DNA of 64,000 bases from JAHEJA01 sp965656445. GTDB lineage: Bacteria; Pseudomonadota; Alphaproteobacteria; Rhodobacterales; Rhodobacteraceae. Shown piece by piece: positions 17,605-26,933 of the stretch. A program made the translations under genes and the position numbers. How positions within the stretch are numbered: position 1 is the first letter of the stretch; each line of letters begins with the position of its first letter. The notes beneath the pieces were generated by a model, which saw nothing but the letters and a program-made list of their open reading frames with translations, was not told the origin of the DNA and did not search any database. The stretch covers positions 248,001 to 312,000 of the forward strand of contig CBFHKO010000001.1 in NCBI GenBank assembly GCA_965656445.1. The letters are read 5' to 3'.

Positions 17605-18753
17605 CTAGGGGTGTCTGGCGCTTAAGCTGTGGACAGATTTCATATCTGTTGCCCCATAGCCATTAAATGCAGTGACAATCGCTTGGGAATAGGCGCCCAT
17701 CGAGTGAAAGAGCACATAATCCCCTTCTTCTAAGTCCGTCGCAAGTGACACTGGAAAGGGAACACAATCCAAACTATCGCAGGTTGGACCGAACACTTTC
17801 CGCAGGGAGTGAGCACCCTGTTTAAGCTCGGCATTTTTCGTTAAAACGTGATATCGGCAGGTATCTAACGCGCTCACATCTCGCCATTCCGCTAAGGCCC
17901 CGTACATGCCGTCGTTCAAAACGACATCGCCATTGTCTCGGATCACTTTGACACTAAGCGCAACCGACATCGCATCCGCAACCAAGGCACGGCCCGGCTC
18001 ACAAACCAAAGGCACATCGGTAAGACATGTGTCAGCAGCGGTCTGAATGGCGCGAAAGGTCGCCGTCAAATCATGCAAAGGCCCTTGTCGATGCGCGGCA
18101 AAGCCCCCGCCGACATTGAGCGCCGACAGTGTCACGCCTGCCGCGCTCGCCACCTTATGACAGGCTGCAATATACTCGCCCCAGACATCTGGTTGGCTGC
18201 ATTGTGTACCTGGATGAAAGGTCATTGTCGGCTTTAGCCCCAACTCTTGAATCTGTCGGAGCAACGACGCGGCATCCTCTAAGCTTGCTCCAAATTTTTC
18301 ACCGAAATTGTAATGCCCCCCTGTTGCATCCAATTTAATGCGCACCGCGATTTCCGTTTCGGGCGGTAGATCCCCAAGTTTATCAAGCTCGCGCGTACTG
18401 TCGATCGACCAAGATGCAACCCCAAAAGATTTCGCAATCTGGATTTCACGGTGTGACCGCAGGGGATTGTGATAATGCAGCCGCGCAGTTGGATGCACCG
18501 CTCGAACCGCCTGCATTTCCGCGGGAGAAGCCACATCAAAGACATTCACCCCCAAGGACACCATATTTTCGAGGATAACTGGATGGCAATTTGCTTTGAC
18601 GGCGTAAGACAGCATGCCGTTGAACCCAGTTTGAAACGCATCAACACGTTGACCAAGAGCCCTTGGTGAAAAAAAGTAGACAGGATCGTCGGGCTGGATA
18701 GCACTTAGGTAAGACTTTGCTGTCTCATATTGTGTGTGATGATCCAATTTCAT
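17605..18753 (-). CDS. ornithine/lysine/diaminopimelate-type PLP decarboxylase (fold type III)
   Basis: A 382-residue alanine-racemase-fold decarboxylase, group IV. PLP Lys53 is in YAVKAN. Other family marks are FDVASPAEM, the HPGTQ block, LNVGGGFA, EPGRALVA (binding the phosphate), FGPTCDSLD with the inter-subunit catalytic Cys, and GAYSQAI near the end. I chose the ATG at 18753 because GGAGG lies 6-7 bases ahead; an earlier ATG at 18801 lacks one. The likely reaction is ornithine or lysine to putrescine or cadaverine. Substrate choice cannot be read here. The divergent Lrp/AsnC gene is a likely regulator. Confidence 0.9.
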   Translation of the reverse strand: MKLDHHTQYETAKSYLSAIQPDDPVYFFSPRALGQRVDAFQTGFNGMLSYAVKANCHPVILENMVSLGVNVFDVASPAEMQAVRAVHPTARLHYHNPLRSHREIQIAKSFGVASWSIDSTRELDKLGDLPPETEIAVRIKLDATGGHYNFGEKFGASLEDAASLLRQIQELGLKPTMTFHPGTQCSQPDVWGEYIAACHKVASAAGVTLSALNVGGGFAAHRQGPLHDLTATFRAIQTAADTCLTDVPLVCEPGRALVADAMSVALSVKVIRDNGDVVLNDGMYGALAEWRDVSALDTCRYHVLTKNAELKQGAHSLRKVFGPTCDSLDCVPFPVSLATDLEEGDYVLFHSMGAYSQAIVTAFNGYGATDMKSVHSLSARHP

Positions 18754-18859
18754 GTCATCCTCCAGCTTGTTTCCGAACACTATGCGAGGAATTCCAAACA
18801 AAGTGATTAGGCATATTTTACATATTGCTTAACTCAATCGTTAAATCTACGAAGCAACA

Positions 18860-19294
18860 ATGCAAATAGACGAAACTGATAAGAAACTGCTGCATTTACT
18901 TGCAGAAAACGCGCGCCGCTCTGTATCGGACCTGGGGCGTGATTTGAACCTTGCTCGGACCACAGTGCAAGCGCGGATTGAGCGATTGGAAAACTTTGGC
19001 CATATCGCGGGGTACACTGTTAAGCTCGGGAAAAGCTTGAATGCAAACCTAAGAGCAACGGCTTTGGTATGCATTGAGCCAAGGTCAACCCCTGCAGTGC
19101 TACAACGTCTCAAGACGCTGTCACAAGTGGAACGCGTCCACACAACCTCTGGACGGTTTGATTTGATCGTTGAAATAAGCGCAAAGACAACCGAGGAATT
19201 AGACGACACACTGGATCGTATCGGCGAAGCGCGCGGTGTCAAAAGCTCAGAGAGTTTAATCCATCTGTCCACAAAAATTGATCGCGCGATTTAG
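18860..19294 (+). CDS. Lrp/AsnC family transcriptional regulator
   Basis: A 144-residue regulator: N-terminal winged HTH (DETDKKLLHLLAENARRSVSDLGRDLNLARTTV split over residues 4-36) followed by a RAM ligand-binding domain (ATALVCIEPR...VERVHTTSGRFDLIVEI). It is smaller than global Lrp (about 160). Divergent from the basic amino acid decarboxylase gene with a shared 106-base AT-rich promoter region, which suggests local control of that gene by an amino acid or polyamine. Confidence 0.93.
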   Translation: MQIDETDKKLLHLLAENARRSVSDLGRDLNLARTTVQARIERLENFGHIAGYTVKLGKSLNANLRATALVCIEPRSTPAVLQRLKTLSQVERVHTTSGRFDLIVEISAKTTEELDDTLDRIGEARGVKSSESLIHLSTKIDRAI

Positions 19295-19363
19295 TGGGTT
19301 TTTCTTAATTGAATACCTCACGGCATGCTCTTTCTGACCTATCGGTCAATGTGCCCTCGGCAA

Positions 19364-19385
19364 GAGTATTTTTTCAAAAGTGAAA
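19364..19385 (+). repeat. GAGTATTT intergenic element, copy 1
   Basis: GAGTATTTTTTCAAAAGTGAAA, between the Lrp-type gene and valS. It is one of six related copies in the window with the loose pattern GAGTATTT-n(4-5)-AAAg-tGAAa. Confidence 0.55.
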
Positions 19386-19493
19386 CCTAGGAGCCTTTGG
19401 GCTAAGCCTTCAGATTATTCTGGGAAATCGCTTTTCCATTGTGTCAAAAGCCTGTATGTCCCCCCAAAACATGTTCTGAATGGGAAATAACCG

Positions 19494-22208
19494 ATGGGTT
19501 TGGAAAAAACGTTTAACGCACCAGAGGCCGAAGATCGGCTTTATACAGCTTGGGAAGAGGCTGGATGTTTCAAAGCCGGTGCAAATGCAAGCCGCGCTGA
19601 GACATTTTCAATTATGATCCCTCCTCCCAATGTGACGGGTGCGCTGCATGTTGGTCATGCGTTTAACAACACATTGCAGGACATCTTGATCCGGTGGCAC
19701 CGCATGCGTGGGTTTGACACGCTTTGGCAACCCGGTCAGGATCACGCAGGTATCGCAACCCAGCTCCAAGTCGAGAAAATGCTCGCCAATGAGGGGCTTC
19801 CTGGACGTCGCGATCTAGGTCGAGACGCATTTTTAGAAAAAGTCTGGGAGTGGAAAGAGCAATATGGCGGGACCATTATTGGTCAACTCAAACGCCTTGG
19901 TGCATCCTGTGATTGGTCGCGCAATGCCTTTACCATGGATGAAAATTTTCATGACGCTGTGATCAAAGTCTTTGTTGATATGTATAACAAAGGGTTGATT
20001 TATCGCGGCAAACGTTTGGTCAATTGGGACCCCCATTTCGAAACCGCCATTTCCGACCTCGAAGTTGAAAACATCGAAAGCGACGGTCATTTTTGGCATT
20101 TCAAATACCCACTCGCCAATGGAGAAACATATACCTACGTCGAAAAAGACGAAGACGGCAATGTAACACTCGAAGAAGAGCGCGATTATATTTCTATTGC
20201 CACAACACGTCCCGAAACAATGTTGGGCGATGGCGCTGTTGCCGTGCATCCGGATGATGACCGCTATGCGCCGATTGTTGGGAAAATGGTACACCTTCCG
20301 CTTTGTGATCGTTTGATCCCCATCATCACGGATGAATATCCTGATCCTGACTTTGGCTCGGGCGCGGTGAAAATCACAGGCGCTCATGATTTCAACGATT
20401 ATCAAGTTGCCAAACGCAACCATATCCCTCTGTTCGCGCTGATGGATACCCGTGGGGCCATGCGTGTTGATGCTGCTGAGGATAACCTTGTTCCAGAAAA
20501 ATACCGCGGCATGGATCGGTTTGAAGCACGAAAAGCCGTGGTCGCGGACATTGATGCTGTTGGCCTATTGATACAAGTTGAGGACAAGAAAATCATGCAG
20601 CCGTTCGGCGACCGTTCTGGCGTGGTGATTGAGCCTATGCTGACGGATCAGTGGTTCGTTGATACTGCTAAAATCGTTGAGCCCGCATTGGATGCCGTTC
20701 GCCAAGGTCGCACCAAGATTATGCCGGAGTCAGGTGAAAAGGTTTTTTATCATTGGCTCGAAAATATTGAACCATGGTGCATTTCGCGTCAGCTGTGGTG
20801 GGGACATCAGGTCCCCGTTTGGTTTGACGAAGAGGGCAATCAATACTGCGCCGCCACAGAAGACGAAGCACAGGCTATGGCGCCAGGCAAAACCCTAACC
20901 CGTGATCCAGACGTATTGGACACTTGGTTTTCCTCTGGCCTTTGGCCAATCGGAACTTTGGGCTGGCCCAACGATACGCTTGAATTGGCCAAGTATTTCC
21001 CGACGGATGTTCTCATCACGGGGCAAGATATTTTGTTCTTTTGGGTCGCACGTATGATGATGATGCAACAAGCTGTTGTCGATCATGATCCCTTCCATAC
21101 GGTTTACCTTCACCAACTGGTGCGCGACGAAAAAGGACAAAAAATGTCCAAGACGCGCGGCAACGTCATTGATCCCCTCGAAATTGTCGATGAATTTGGC
21201 GCGGATGCCTTGCGCTTTACCATGGCGCAAATGGCGGCCATCGGCGGGGTGCTCAAACTCTCAACGGATCGGATCAAAGGCTATCGCAACTTTGGCACTA
21301 AACTGTGGAATGCGGCTCGCTTTGCCGAAATGCATGAGGCCTTTGGGTCTGATGGTGCATTGCCACAACCCAGCCAAACTCTCAACCAATGGATCATCGG
21401 CGAAACAGCAAAGGTCCGCGAAACCGTTGACGAAGCGCTCACGCAATATCGCTTTAATGATGCCGCAAACGCGCTCTATGCCTTTGTCTGGGGCAAAGTC
21501 TGTGATTGGTATGTTGAGCTCTCAAAACCGCTCTTGAACGGCGAAGATGCCGCTGCCAAAGCCGAAACCCAAGCCACCATGGCATGGGTCATTGATCAAT
21601 GCTTGATCCTCCTACACCCTATCATGCCCTTCATCACAGAAGAGCTCTGGGGAACCCCACGTGAGCGCGCCAAAATGTTGATCCACGCAGATTGGCCCAC
21701 TTACACCGTCAGTGAATTGGTTGATGCAGATGCCGATCGCGAAATGAACTGGGTGATTTCCGTCATCGAAGGGATCCGTAGTGCGCGCTCGCAAATGCGT
21801 GTCCCAGCTGGATTGAAAATCCCAATGCTGGTCACCTCAATTGACCAACAAGGCCAATCGGCTTGGGATCGCAACGCAGCAATGATCCTAAAACTCGCCC
21901 GCGTTGACAGCCTGACACCAACAGACAGCATGCCAAAGGGCTGCATCACTGTGCCTGTCTCTGGCGCCACCTTCGGCCTTCCCCTTGCCGATATAATTGA
22001 TATCGACGCGGAAAAGGCGCGGCTAAGTAGAACATTGGACAAATTGGCCAAGGAACTCGGCGGCCTCAAAGGGCGGCTCAACAATCCTAAATTTGTTGAA
22101 AGCGCCCCAGCAGCTGTGATCGAGGAAACCCGCGCCAACCTTGCTGAGCGCGAAGAAGAACAAGCCCAACTAACGGCTGCGATGACGCGCCTAAACGAAC
22201 TGGGCTAA
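19494..22208 (+). CDS. valS: valyl-tRNA synthetase
   Basis: Class Ia aminoacyl-tRNA synthetase (904 residues) charging tRNA-Val. The HIGH-type motif PPPNVTGALHVGHA is near residue 45; the CP1 editing domain carries ATTRPETMLGD; the KMSKS loop is QKMSKTRGN; anticodon-binding helices follow; and the C-terminal 60 residues form the coiled-coil tRNA arm (LSRTLDKLAKELGGLKGRL, then LAEREEEQAQL). The start ATG follows a GGGAAATAACCG stretch. A strong terminator follows. Confidence 0.97.
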   Translation: MGLEKTFNAPEAEDRLYTAWEEAGCFKAGANASRAETFSIMIPPPNVTGALHVGHAFNNTLQDILIRWHRMRGFDTLWQPGQDHAGIATQLQVEKMLANEGLPGRRDLGRDAFLEKVWEWKEQYGGTIIGQLKRLGASCDWSRNAFTMDENFHDAVIKVFVDMYNKGLIYRGKRLVNWDPHFETAISDLEVENIESDGHFWHFKYPLANGETYTYVEKDEDGNVTLEEERDYISIATTRPETMLGDGAVAVHPDDDRYAPIVGKMVHLPLCDRLIPIITDEYPDPDFGSGAVKITGAHDFNDYQVAKRNHIPLFALMDTRGAMRVDAAEDNLVPEKYRGMDRFEARKAVVADIDAVGLLIQVEDKKIMQPFGDRSGVVIEPMLTDQWFVDTAKIVEPALDAVRQGRTKIMPESGEKVFYHWLENIEPWCISRQLWWGHQVPVWFDEEGNQYCAATEDEAQAMAPGKTLTRDPDVLDTWFSSGLWPIGTLGWPNDTLELAKYFPTDVLITGQDILFFWVARMMMMQQAVVDHDPFHTVYLHQLVRDEKGQKMSKTRGNVIDPLEIVDEFGADALRFTMAQMAAIGGVLKLSTDRIKGYRNFGTKLWNAARFAEMHEAFGSDGALPQPSQTLNQWIIGETAKVRETVDEALTQYRFNDAANALYAFVWGKVCDWYVELSKPLLNGEDAAAKAETQATMAWVIDQCLILLHPIMPFITEELWGTPRERAKMLIHADWPTYTVSELVDADADREMNWVISVIEGIRSARSQMRVPAGLKIPMLVTSIDQQGQSAWDRNAAMILKLARVDSLTPTDSMPKGCITVPVSGATFGLPLADIIDIDAEKARLSRTLDKLAKELGGLKGRLNNPKFVESAPAAVIEETRANLAEREEEQAQLTAAMTRLNELG

Positions 22209-22215
22209 CAAAAAC

Positions 22216-22258
22216 GGGCGGGATCTAAATCATCCCGCCCTCCTCTTCTTCTTTTTCT
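22216..22258 (+). terminator. terminator after valS
   Basis: Nine-pair perfect hairpin GGGCGGGAT-CTAAATC-ATCCCGCCC, then a pyrimidine tail rich in T (CTTCTTCTTTTTCT). The tail read on the other strand is part of the GAGTATTT-like element listed at 22245. Confidence 0.88.
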
Positions 22259-22266
22259 AAATATCC
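22245..22266 (-). repeat. GAGTATTT intergenic element, copy 2
   Basis: Read on the minus strand: GGATATTTAGAAAAAGAAGAAG, downstream of trpB and 11 bases after a hairpin (22278-22295). A G-to-G/A variant of the GAGTATTT start, closest to copy 6 at 63941. Confidence 0.55.
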
Positions 22267-22277
22267 GCGCCGCAGGC

Positions 22278-22295
22278 TTGCCCTGCAAAGGGCAA
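22278..22295 (-). terminator. hairpin directly after trpB
   Basis: Seven-pair hairpin TTGCCCT-TTGC-AGGGCAA on the minus strand, starting on the base after the trpB stop codon. No T tract follows; instead the GGATATTT element comes next, a layout shared with fabB and the DUF2793 gene. Confidence 0.6.
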
Positions 22296-23543
22296 TTATT
22301 CTACGCTGCGTCCCTCTGGACCTGTCATGTCAAATCCGAGGTGGCGGGCGACAGTGAAAATGTCCTTATCTCCACGACCACACATGTTCATACAAATGAT
22401 GTGATCCTTCGGAAGCTCGGGGGCAATTTTCATCACATGTGCCAAGGCATGAGACGGCTCAAGAGCGGGAATAATGCCTTCGGTGGAACACGATAGCTGA
22501 AACGCTTCGAGCGCCTCTTTGTCAGTGATCGCCACATATTGCGCACGTCCAATTTCATGTAACCAAGCATGCTCTGGACCAATACCAGGGTAATCGAGGC
22601 CCGCGGAAATCGAGAACCCTTCTAGGATTTGCCCATCGTCATCTTGCAACAAATATGTGCGGTTCCCATGAAGGACTCCAGGACGTCCCCCCGTCAAAGA
22701 TGCGCAATGCTCCATCTTTTGGGTGACGCCTTTACCACCTGCTTCTACGCCGATGATATTGACCTCTTTGTCGTCCAAGAATGGGAAAAACAACCCCATT
22801 GCATTTGATCCACCGCCGATGGCCGCGATTAATGTGTCAGGCAAACGGCCTTCGGCCGCCAACATCTGCTCTTTGGCTTCTTTGCCAATGATGGCTTGGA
22901 AATCACGGACCATAGCGGGATAGGGATGCGGGCCTGCGACTGTTCCGATACAATAGAAGGTATCGCGCACATTCGTCACCCAATCGCGTAGGGCGTCATT
23001 CATCGCATCCTTAAGCGTTCCACGACCCGAGGTTACTGGAACGACCTCAGCCCCCAAAAGGCGCATGCGGAAAACATTGGGCGCTTGGCGTTCGACGTCA
23101 TGTGCGCCCATGTAGACGACACATTTTAAACCGAATTTCGCGCAGACTGTGGCGGTTGCAACGCCATGCTGACCAGCACCCGTTTCAGCGATGATACGGG
23201 TTTTGCCCATGCGACGCGCGAGGATGATTTGGCCCAAAACATTGTTAATCTTGTGTGCGCCCGTGTGGTTCAACTCATCCCGCTTGAGATAAATTTTAGC
23301 CCCACCCAAATGATCCGTTAAGCGCTCAGCAAAATACAATGGGCTGGGACGTCCGACATAATTGGTCCACAAATCCTGCATTTCCGCCCAAAAGGCATCA
23401 TCCGTTTTTGCGTGTTCGTATTGCTCCTCAAGTTCAAGGATCAATGGCATCAAAGTCTCGGACACAAAGCGTCCACCAAAGTCACCAAACCGCCCCTTTT
23501 CGTCAGGACCTGTCATGAAACTGTTGAATAAATCATTCGCCAT
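22296..23543 (-). CDS. trpB: tryptophan synthase beta chain
   Basis: TrpB (415 residues), joining indole and serine to make tryptophan. PLP Lys98 is in HTGAHKINN; the phosphate-binding loop is GGGSNAMG; GRFGGRFVSETL-type start (FGDFGGRFVSETL) and ETGAGQHG are the usual blocks for the tunnel and active site. It is the last gene of the minus-strand string after trpF; an 81-base gap separates the two. trpA is not in the window. Confidence 0.97.
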   Translation of the reverse strand: MANDLFNSFMTGPDEKGRFGDFGGRFVSETLMPLILELEEQYEHAKTDDAFWAEMQDLWTNYVGRPSPLYFAERLTDHLGGAKIYLKRDELNHTGAHKINNVLGQIILARRMGKTRIIAETGAGQHGVATATVCAKFGLKCVVYMGAHDVERQAPNVFRMRLLGAEVVPVTSGRGTLKDAMNDALRDWVTNVRDTFYCIGTVAGPHPYPAMVRDFQAIIGKEAKEQMLAAEGRLPDTLIAAIGGGSNAMGLFFPFLDDKEVNIIGVEAGGKGVTQKMEHCASLTGGRPGVLHGNRTYLLQDDDGQILEGFSISAGLDYPGIGPEHAWLHEIGRAQYVAITDKEALEAFQLSCSTEGIIPALEPSHALAHVMKIAPELPKDHIICMNMCGRGDKDIFTVARHLGFDMTGPEGRSVE

Positions 23544-23624
23544 TGCGAACCTCCCAAAAAGCCTTTGGCAAGATGTAGCGGTCTTACCCCCTAGGGTAAA
23601 GGGCGCAGGCTCAGGAAAATGATG

Positions 23625-24269
23625 TTAGCCTTGTGCCACTTGAACAAAGGCCTGCATTTTTTGGGCGTCTTTGATCCCCGGGGCCGATTCAACACCAGAG
23701 GAGACATCCAATTGACGGGCTCCAGTCATCTCAACAGCTCTGCGCGCCGTCTCCGGCGTCAAGCCACCCGCAAGCATCCAAGGGGTGCTCCAACGGCGTC
23801 CTTGGATCAGGGTCCAATCAAAGGACAACCCATTGCCACCCGGTAGGTCAGCGCCCTTTGGGGCCTTGGCATCGACGAGAATTTGATCGGCCACCTCAGA
23901 AAACATATCTATTTTGATAAGATCATCTTTATCTGCAACGCCGACCGCCTTCATAACAGGAAGGCCAAATTTCGCCTTCACTTCACGCACGCGCTCAGGT
24001 GTTTCCTTGCCATGCAGCTGGATAATATCTATTGCGACTTTGTCTAGCATCGCTTGGAGAAAGTCATCACTGGCATCAACAGTCAAGGCGACTTTGGCCA
24101 AGCCAATAGGAGCCGCCAGAGCGATTTCACGGGCTTGATCCATGGAGACATTCCGAGGGGATTTCTCAAAAAAAACGAGGCCCGCATAGCGCGCGCCTGC
24201 CTTTGCTGCATCTTCCATGGCCGCAGCCGATGTCAAACCGCAGACTTTAACCGAAACGTCAGAAGGCAT
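23625..24269 (-). CDS. trpF: phosphoribosylanthranilate isomerase
   Basis: TrpF (214 residues), a TIM barrel isomerising PRA to CdRP. The catalytic Cys is in VKVCGLTS at the N-terminus and the catalytic Asp in LVDAKAPKG; QLHGKETPE and the phosphate-binding LAGGLTPE and DVSSGVESAPGIKD blocks match the family. The start overlaps the stop of the preceding LapA-like gene. Confidence 0.96.
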   Translation of the reverse strand: MPSDVSVKVCGLTSAAAMEDAAKAGARYAGLVFFEKSPRNVSMDQAREIALAAPIGLAKVALTVDASDDFLQAMLDKVAIDIIQLHGKETPERVREVKAKFGLPVMKAVGVADKDDLIKIDMFSEVADQILVDAKAPKGADLPGGNGLSFDWTLIQGRRWSTPWMLAGGLTPETARRAVEMTGARQLDVSSGVESAPGIKDAQKMQAFVQVAQG

Positions 24270-24619
24270 TAAACAGCATCATCCAGCAGTATCAAAACAT
24301 CATCTTGGCCCGCGTATTTCTCACCCTTAAGCTTTTCTAATTCACGCTCAGCACGACGAAGTTCGCGTGACTTACGCGTGACTTCAGCGCGGTGCTTATA
24401 CTCGCGCAACCATTCCCAAATGAACCCAACCAAAACGCCAAAGATTGTACCCCCGAAAAAGACGATAAAAACAGGCAATTGAACGGACCATTGGAGACCG
24501 ATGAAATTAGCCAATTCCGTTGGGAAAACCGATAATTCTGTCATGGTGCGGTTTGCCAAAGCGACAACAACCAAAACAATAGCCAAGCTGGCTAGGAACA
24601 CATAGCGAATATACCGCAT
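24269..24619 (-). CDS. LapA-domain (DUF1049) inner membrane protein
   Basis: A 116-residue protein with two transmembrane helices (residues 8-25 and 47-68) and a charged C-terminal coiled coil (REYKHRAEVTRKSRELRRAERELEKLKGEK, residues 72-101). This is the LapA/YciS architecture; in E. coli the homologue helps control lipopolysaccharide synthesis (LapB partner). The gene lies between ihfB and trpF, as in related genomes. No lapB is present nearby. Confidence 0.87.
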   Translation of the reverse strand: MRYIRYVFLASLAIVLVVVALANRTMTELSVFPTELANFIGLQWSVQLPVFIVFFGGTIFGVLVGFIWEWLREYKHRAEVTRKSRELRRAERELEKLKGEKYAGQDDVLILLDDAV

Positions 24620-24624
24620 GAAAC

Positions 24625-24909
24625 TTAGGCCTTTCCGTTCAGACGATCTCTCAAGAGTTTGCCCGTCTTAAAGAATGGAACCGCCTTGGCGTCAACTGAG
24701 ACAGATTCACCAGTACGCGGATTGCGGCCGATACGTGCATCTCGCTTTTTCACAGAAAAGGCTCCAAATCCGCGTAACTCAACACGGTCCCCATTGGCCA
24801 TCGCATGTGTGATTTCGTCGAAAATTGTATTTACAATACGCTCAACGTCACGCTGATATAGGTGAGGATTTTCATCTGCAATAATTTGAATAAGCTCAGA
24901 ACGGATCAT
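24625..24909 (-). CDS. ihfB: integration host factor subunit beta
   Basis: A 94-residue HU/IHF-fold DNA-bending protein. The start MIRSELIQIIADENPHL and the order next to rpsA identify it as the beta subunit. The beta-arm signature GFGAFSVKKRDARIGRNPRTGE contains the Pro that wedges into DNA; it is followed by PFFKTGKLLRDRLN. It pairs with IHF-alpha (not in the window) to bend DNA in recombination, replication and transcription. Confidence 0.95.
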   Translation of the reverse strand: MIRSELIQIIADENPHLYQRDVERIVNTIFDEITHAMANGDRVELRGFGAFSVKKRDARIGRNPRTGESVSVDAKAVPFFKTGKLLRDRLNGKA

Positions 24910-25108
24910 CGACTAAAGCTCCCCGGAAAATAAGGCGTTGTTCTCACTGACTATAAGTGAACACACGCAATTGGGAACATCTTTATATGAAAATCTAGCA
25001 ACTTTATGGTGTTTTGCTGCTTTCTGGCAATGATCTTAGGAAAAATTCGTCGGAATTTTGAGTGAACCCTAAAAAATGTTGGCCTTCTTAAGTCCTGAGC
25101 GAATCGAT

Positions 25109-25144
25109 AAAAAAACCCCCGGTGATTGCACCGAGGGTTTCTTT
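25109..25144 (-). terminator. terminator after rpsA
   Basis: On the minus strand: AAACCCTCGGTG-CAAT-CACCGGGGGTTT, a long GC stem with one mismatch, followed by seven T in a row. A textbook intrinsic terminator about 20 bases after the rpsA stop codon; ihfB then needs its own promoter in the following 200 bases. Confidence 0.92.
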
Positions 25145-25163
25145 GATCATTTGAAAGGGTGGA

Positions 25164-26843
25164 TTATTCGTCGCCCTTAAGCGCAGCACCAAGGATATCA
25201 CCCAAGGATGCGCCTGAGTCAGAAGAACCATACTGTTCAACTGCTTCTTTTTCTTCAGCAATTTCACGCGCCTTGATTGAAAGACCAAGTTTACGTGTTT
25301 TGCTGTCAACATTCGTGACACGAACGTCGATTTTGTCACCAGCATTAAAGCGCTCTGGACGCTGCTCTGCACGATCACGAGACAAGTCTGAACGGCGGAT
25401 GAATGATTTCATGCCTTCGTATTCAACTTCAATGCCGCCATCTTCAACAGATGTGACTTCAACCGTGATGATTGAGCCGCGCTTCACGCTGCCAGTCGCT
25501 TCTGCGAATTTGTCACCACCCAAAGCTTTGATGGAAAGAGAGATACGCTCTTTTTCGATATCAACTTCGGAGACGACTGCTTTGACAACATCGCTTTTGC
25601 GGAAGTTTTGGATCGCGTCTTCGCCACGTTCGTCCCAAGAAATGTCTGACAAGTGAACCATGCCATCGATTTCGCCTTCGAGACCGATGAAGAGGCCGAA
25701 TTCAGTGATGTTCTTAACTTCACCTTCAACTTCAGTACCTTCAGGATGTGACTCTGCGAAGACTTCCCATGGGTTGCGCTGTGTCTGTTTCAGACCTAAA
25801 GAAACGCGACGCTTGGTTCCGTCGATTTCCAAGACCATTACGTCAACTTCTTGGCTTGTGGAAACGATTTTACCTGGGTGTACGTTTTTCTTGGTCCATG
25901 ACATTTCTGACACGTGGACAAGACCTTCAACACCAGCTTCTAGCTCAACAAATGCGCCGTAATCTGTGATGTTTGTGACAACACCTTTGTGGACAGATTC
26001 AAGTGGGTATTTCGCAGCAACAATATCCCATGGATCTTCTTGCAATTGCTTCATGCCCAAAGAAATACGATGTGTTTCTTTGTTGATCTTAATCACTTGA
26101 ACCTTGACGGTTTCGCCAATTGTCAGGATTTCAGATGGGTGGTTCACACGGCGCCATGCCATGTCTGTGACGTGCAAGAGGCCGTCAACACCGCCAAGAT
26201 CAACGAATGCACCGTATTCAGTGATGTTTTTCACAACACCTTCTACGTCCATGCCTTCGGTCAAGTTGCCGATAACTTCTGCGCGCTGTTCTGCGCGTGA
26301 TTCTTCAAGGATTGCACGACGGGATACAACGATGTTGCCACGACGACGGTCCATTTTCAAAATCTGGAACGGCTGCTTCATGTTCATCAATGCGCCGGCA
26401 TCACGAACTGGACGCACGTCCACTTGTGAACCAGGCAAGAAGGCAACTGCGCCGCCAAGGTCAACTGTGAAGCCGCCTTTAACACGACCAAAGATCGCGC
26501 CGTCAACACGTGCATCATCTGCATATGCTTTTTCAAGACGATCCCACGCTTCTTCGCGACGCGCCATTTCACGAGAAATAACCGCTTCGCCACGTGCGTT
26601 TTCCGCAGCCCGTAGGAAGACTTCGACTTCGTCGCCAACGGAGACGTCAGGAGCTTCACCAGGGTTTGAGAATTCTTTCAGATCAACGCGGCCTTCCATT
26701 TTGTAGCCTACGTCGATGATGGCTTGTCCCGCTTCAATTGCGATAACTTTGCCTTTAACAACAGATCCCTCTTCCGGAGTGTCCATTTCGAAGCTTTCAT
26801 TCAGCAGAGCTTCGAATTCTGCCATAGATGTCATTTGAGCCAT
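25164..26843 (-). CDS. rpsA: 30S ribosomal protein S1
   Basis: S1 (559 residues from this start), which brings mRNA to the 30S subunit. Six S1/OB domains can be followed by their repeated marks, such as GVVKNITEYGAFVDL, GVVTNITDYGAFVEL and GEVKNITEFGLFIGL. The frame runs back to 26921, but MAQMTSMAEFEALLNESFE, beginning at 26843, is the family-like N-terminus, and AAGGAAA lies upstream (13 bases from the ATG; the nearer ATGs at 26834 and 26825 are also possible). A long structured leader precedes it. Confidence 0.96.
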   Translation of the reverse strand: MAQMTSMAEFEALLNESFEMDTPEEGSVVKGKVIAIEAGQAIIDVGYKMEGRVDLKEFSNPGEAPDVSVGDEVEVFLRAAENARGEAVISREMARREEAWDRLEKAYADDARVDGAIFGRVKGGFTVDLGGAVAFLPGSQVDVRPVRDAGALMNMKQPFQILKMDRRRGNIVVSRRAILEESRAEQRAEVIGNLTEGMDVEGVVKNITEYGAFVDLGGVDGLLHVTDMAWRRVNHPSEILTIGETVKVQVIKINKETHRISLGMKQLQEDPWDIVAAKYPLESVHKGVVTNITDYGAFVELEAGVEGLVHVSEMSWTKKNVHPGKIVSTSQEVDVMVLEIDGTKRRVSLGLKQTQRNPWEVFAESHPEGTEVEGEVKNITEFGLFIGLEGEIDGMVHLSDISWDERGEDAIQNFRKSDVVKAVVSEVDIEKERISLSIKALGGDKFAEATGSVKRGSIITVEVTSVEDGGIEVEYEGMKSFIRRSDLSRDRAEQRPERFNAGDKIDVRVTNVDSKTRKLGLSIKAREIAEEKEAVEQYGSSDSGASLGDILGAALKGDE

Positions 26844-26933
26844 TTGGTACTCAGTTTCCTTTACTAACATTTTATTCTGGCCGGGCGGTTGTCTCCACCG
26901 GTCTTGGGTTTCATTGGTCAACGTTTCAACACC

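Noticed and set aside
19833..20423. 196-codon minus-strand frame inside valS
   Set aside because: Antisense to the editing domain of valS; the Phe/Ile/Asn-rich product is typical of a reversed real gene.
26104..26706. 200-codon plus-strand frame inside rpsA
   Set aside because: Ser/Arg/Thr/Pro-rich shadow of the S1 repeats, no independent signal.
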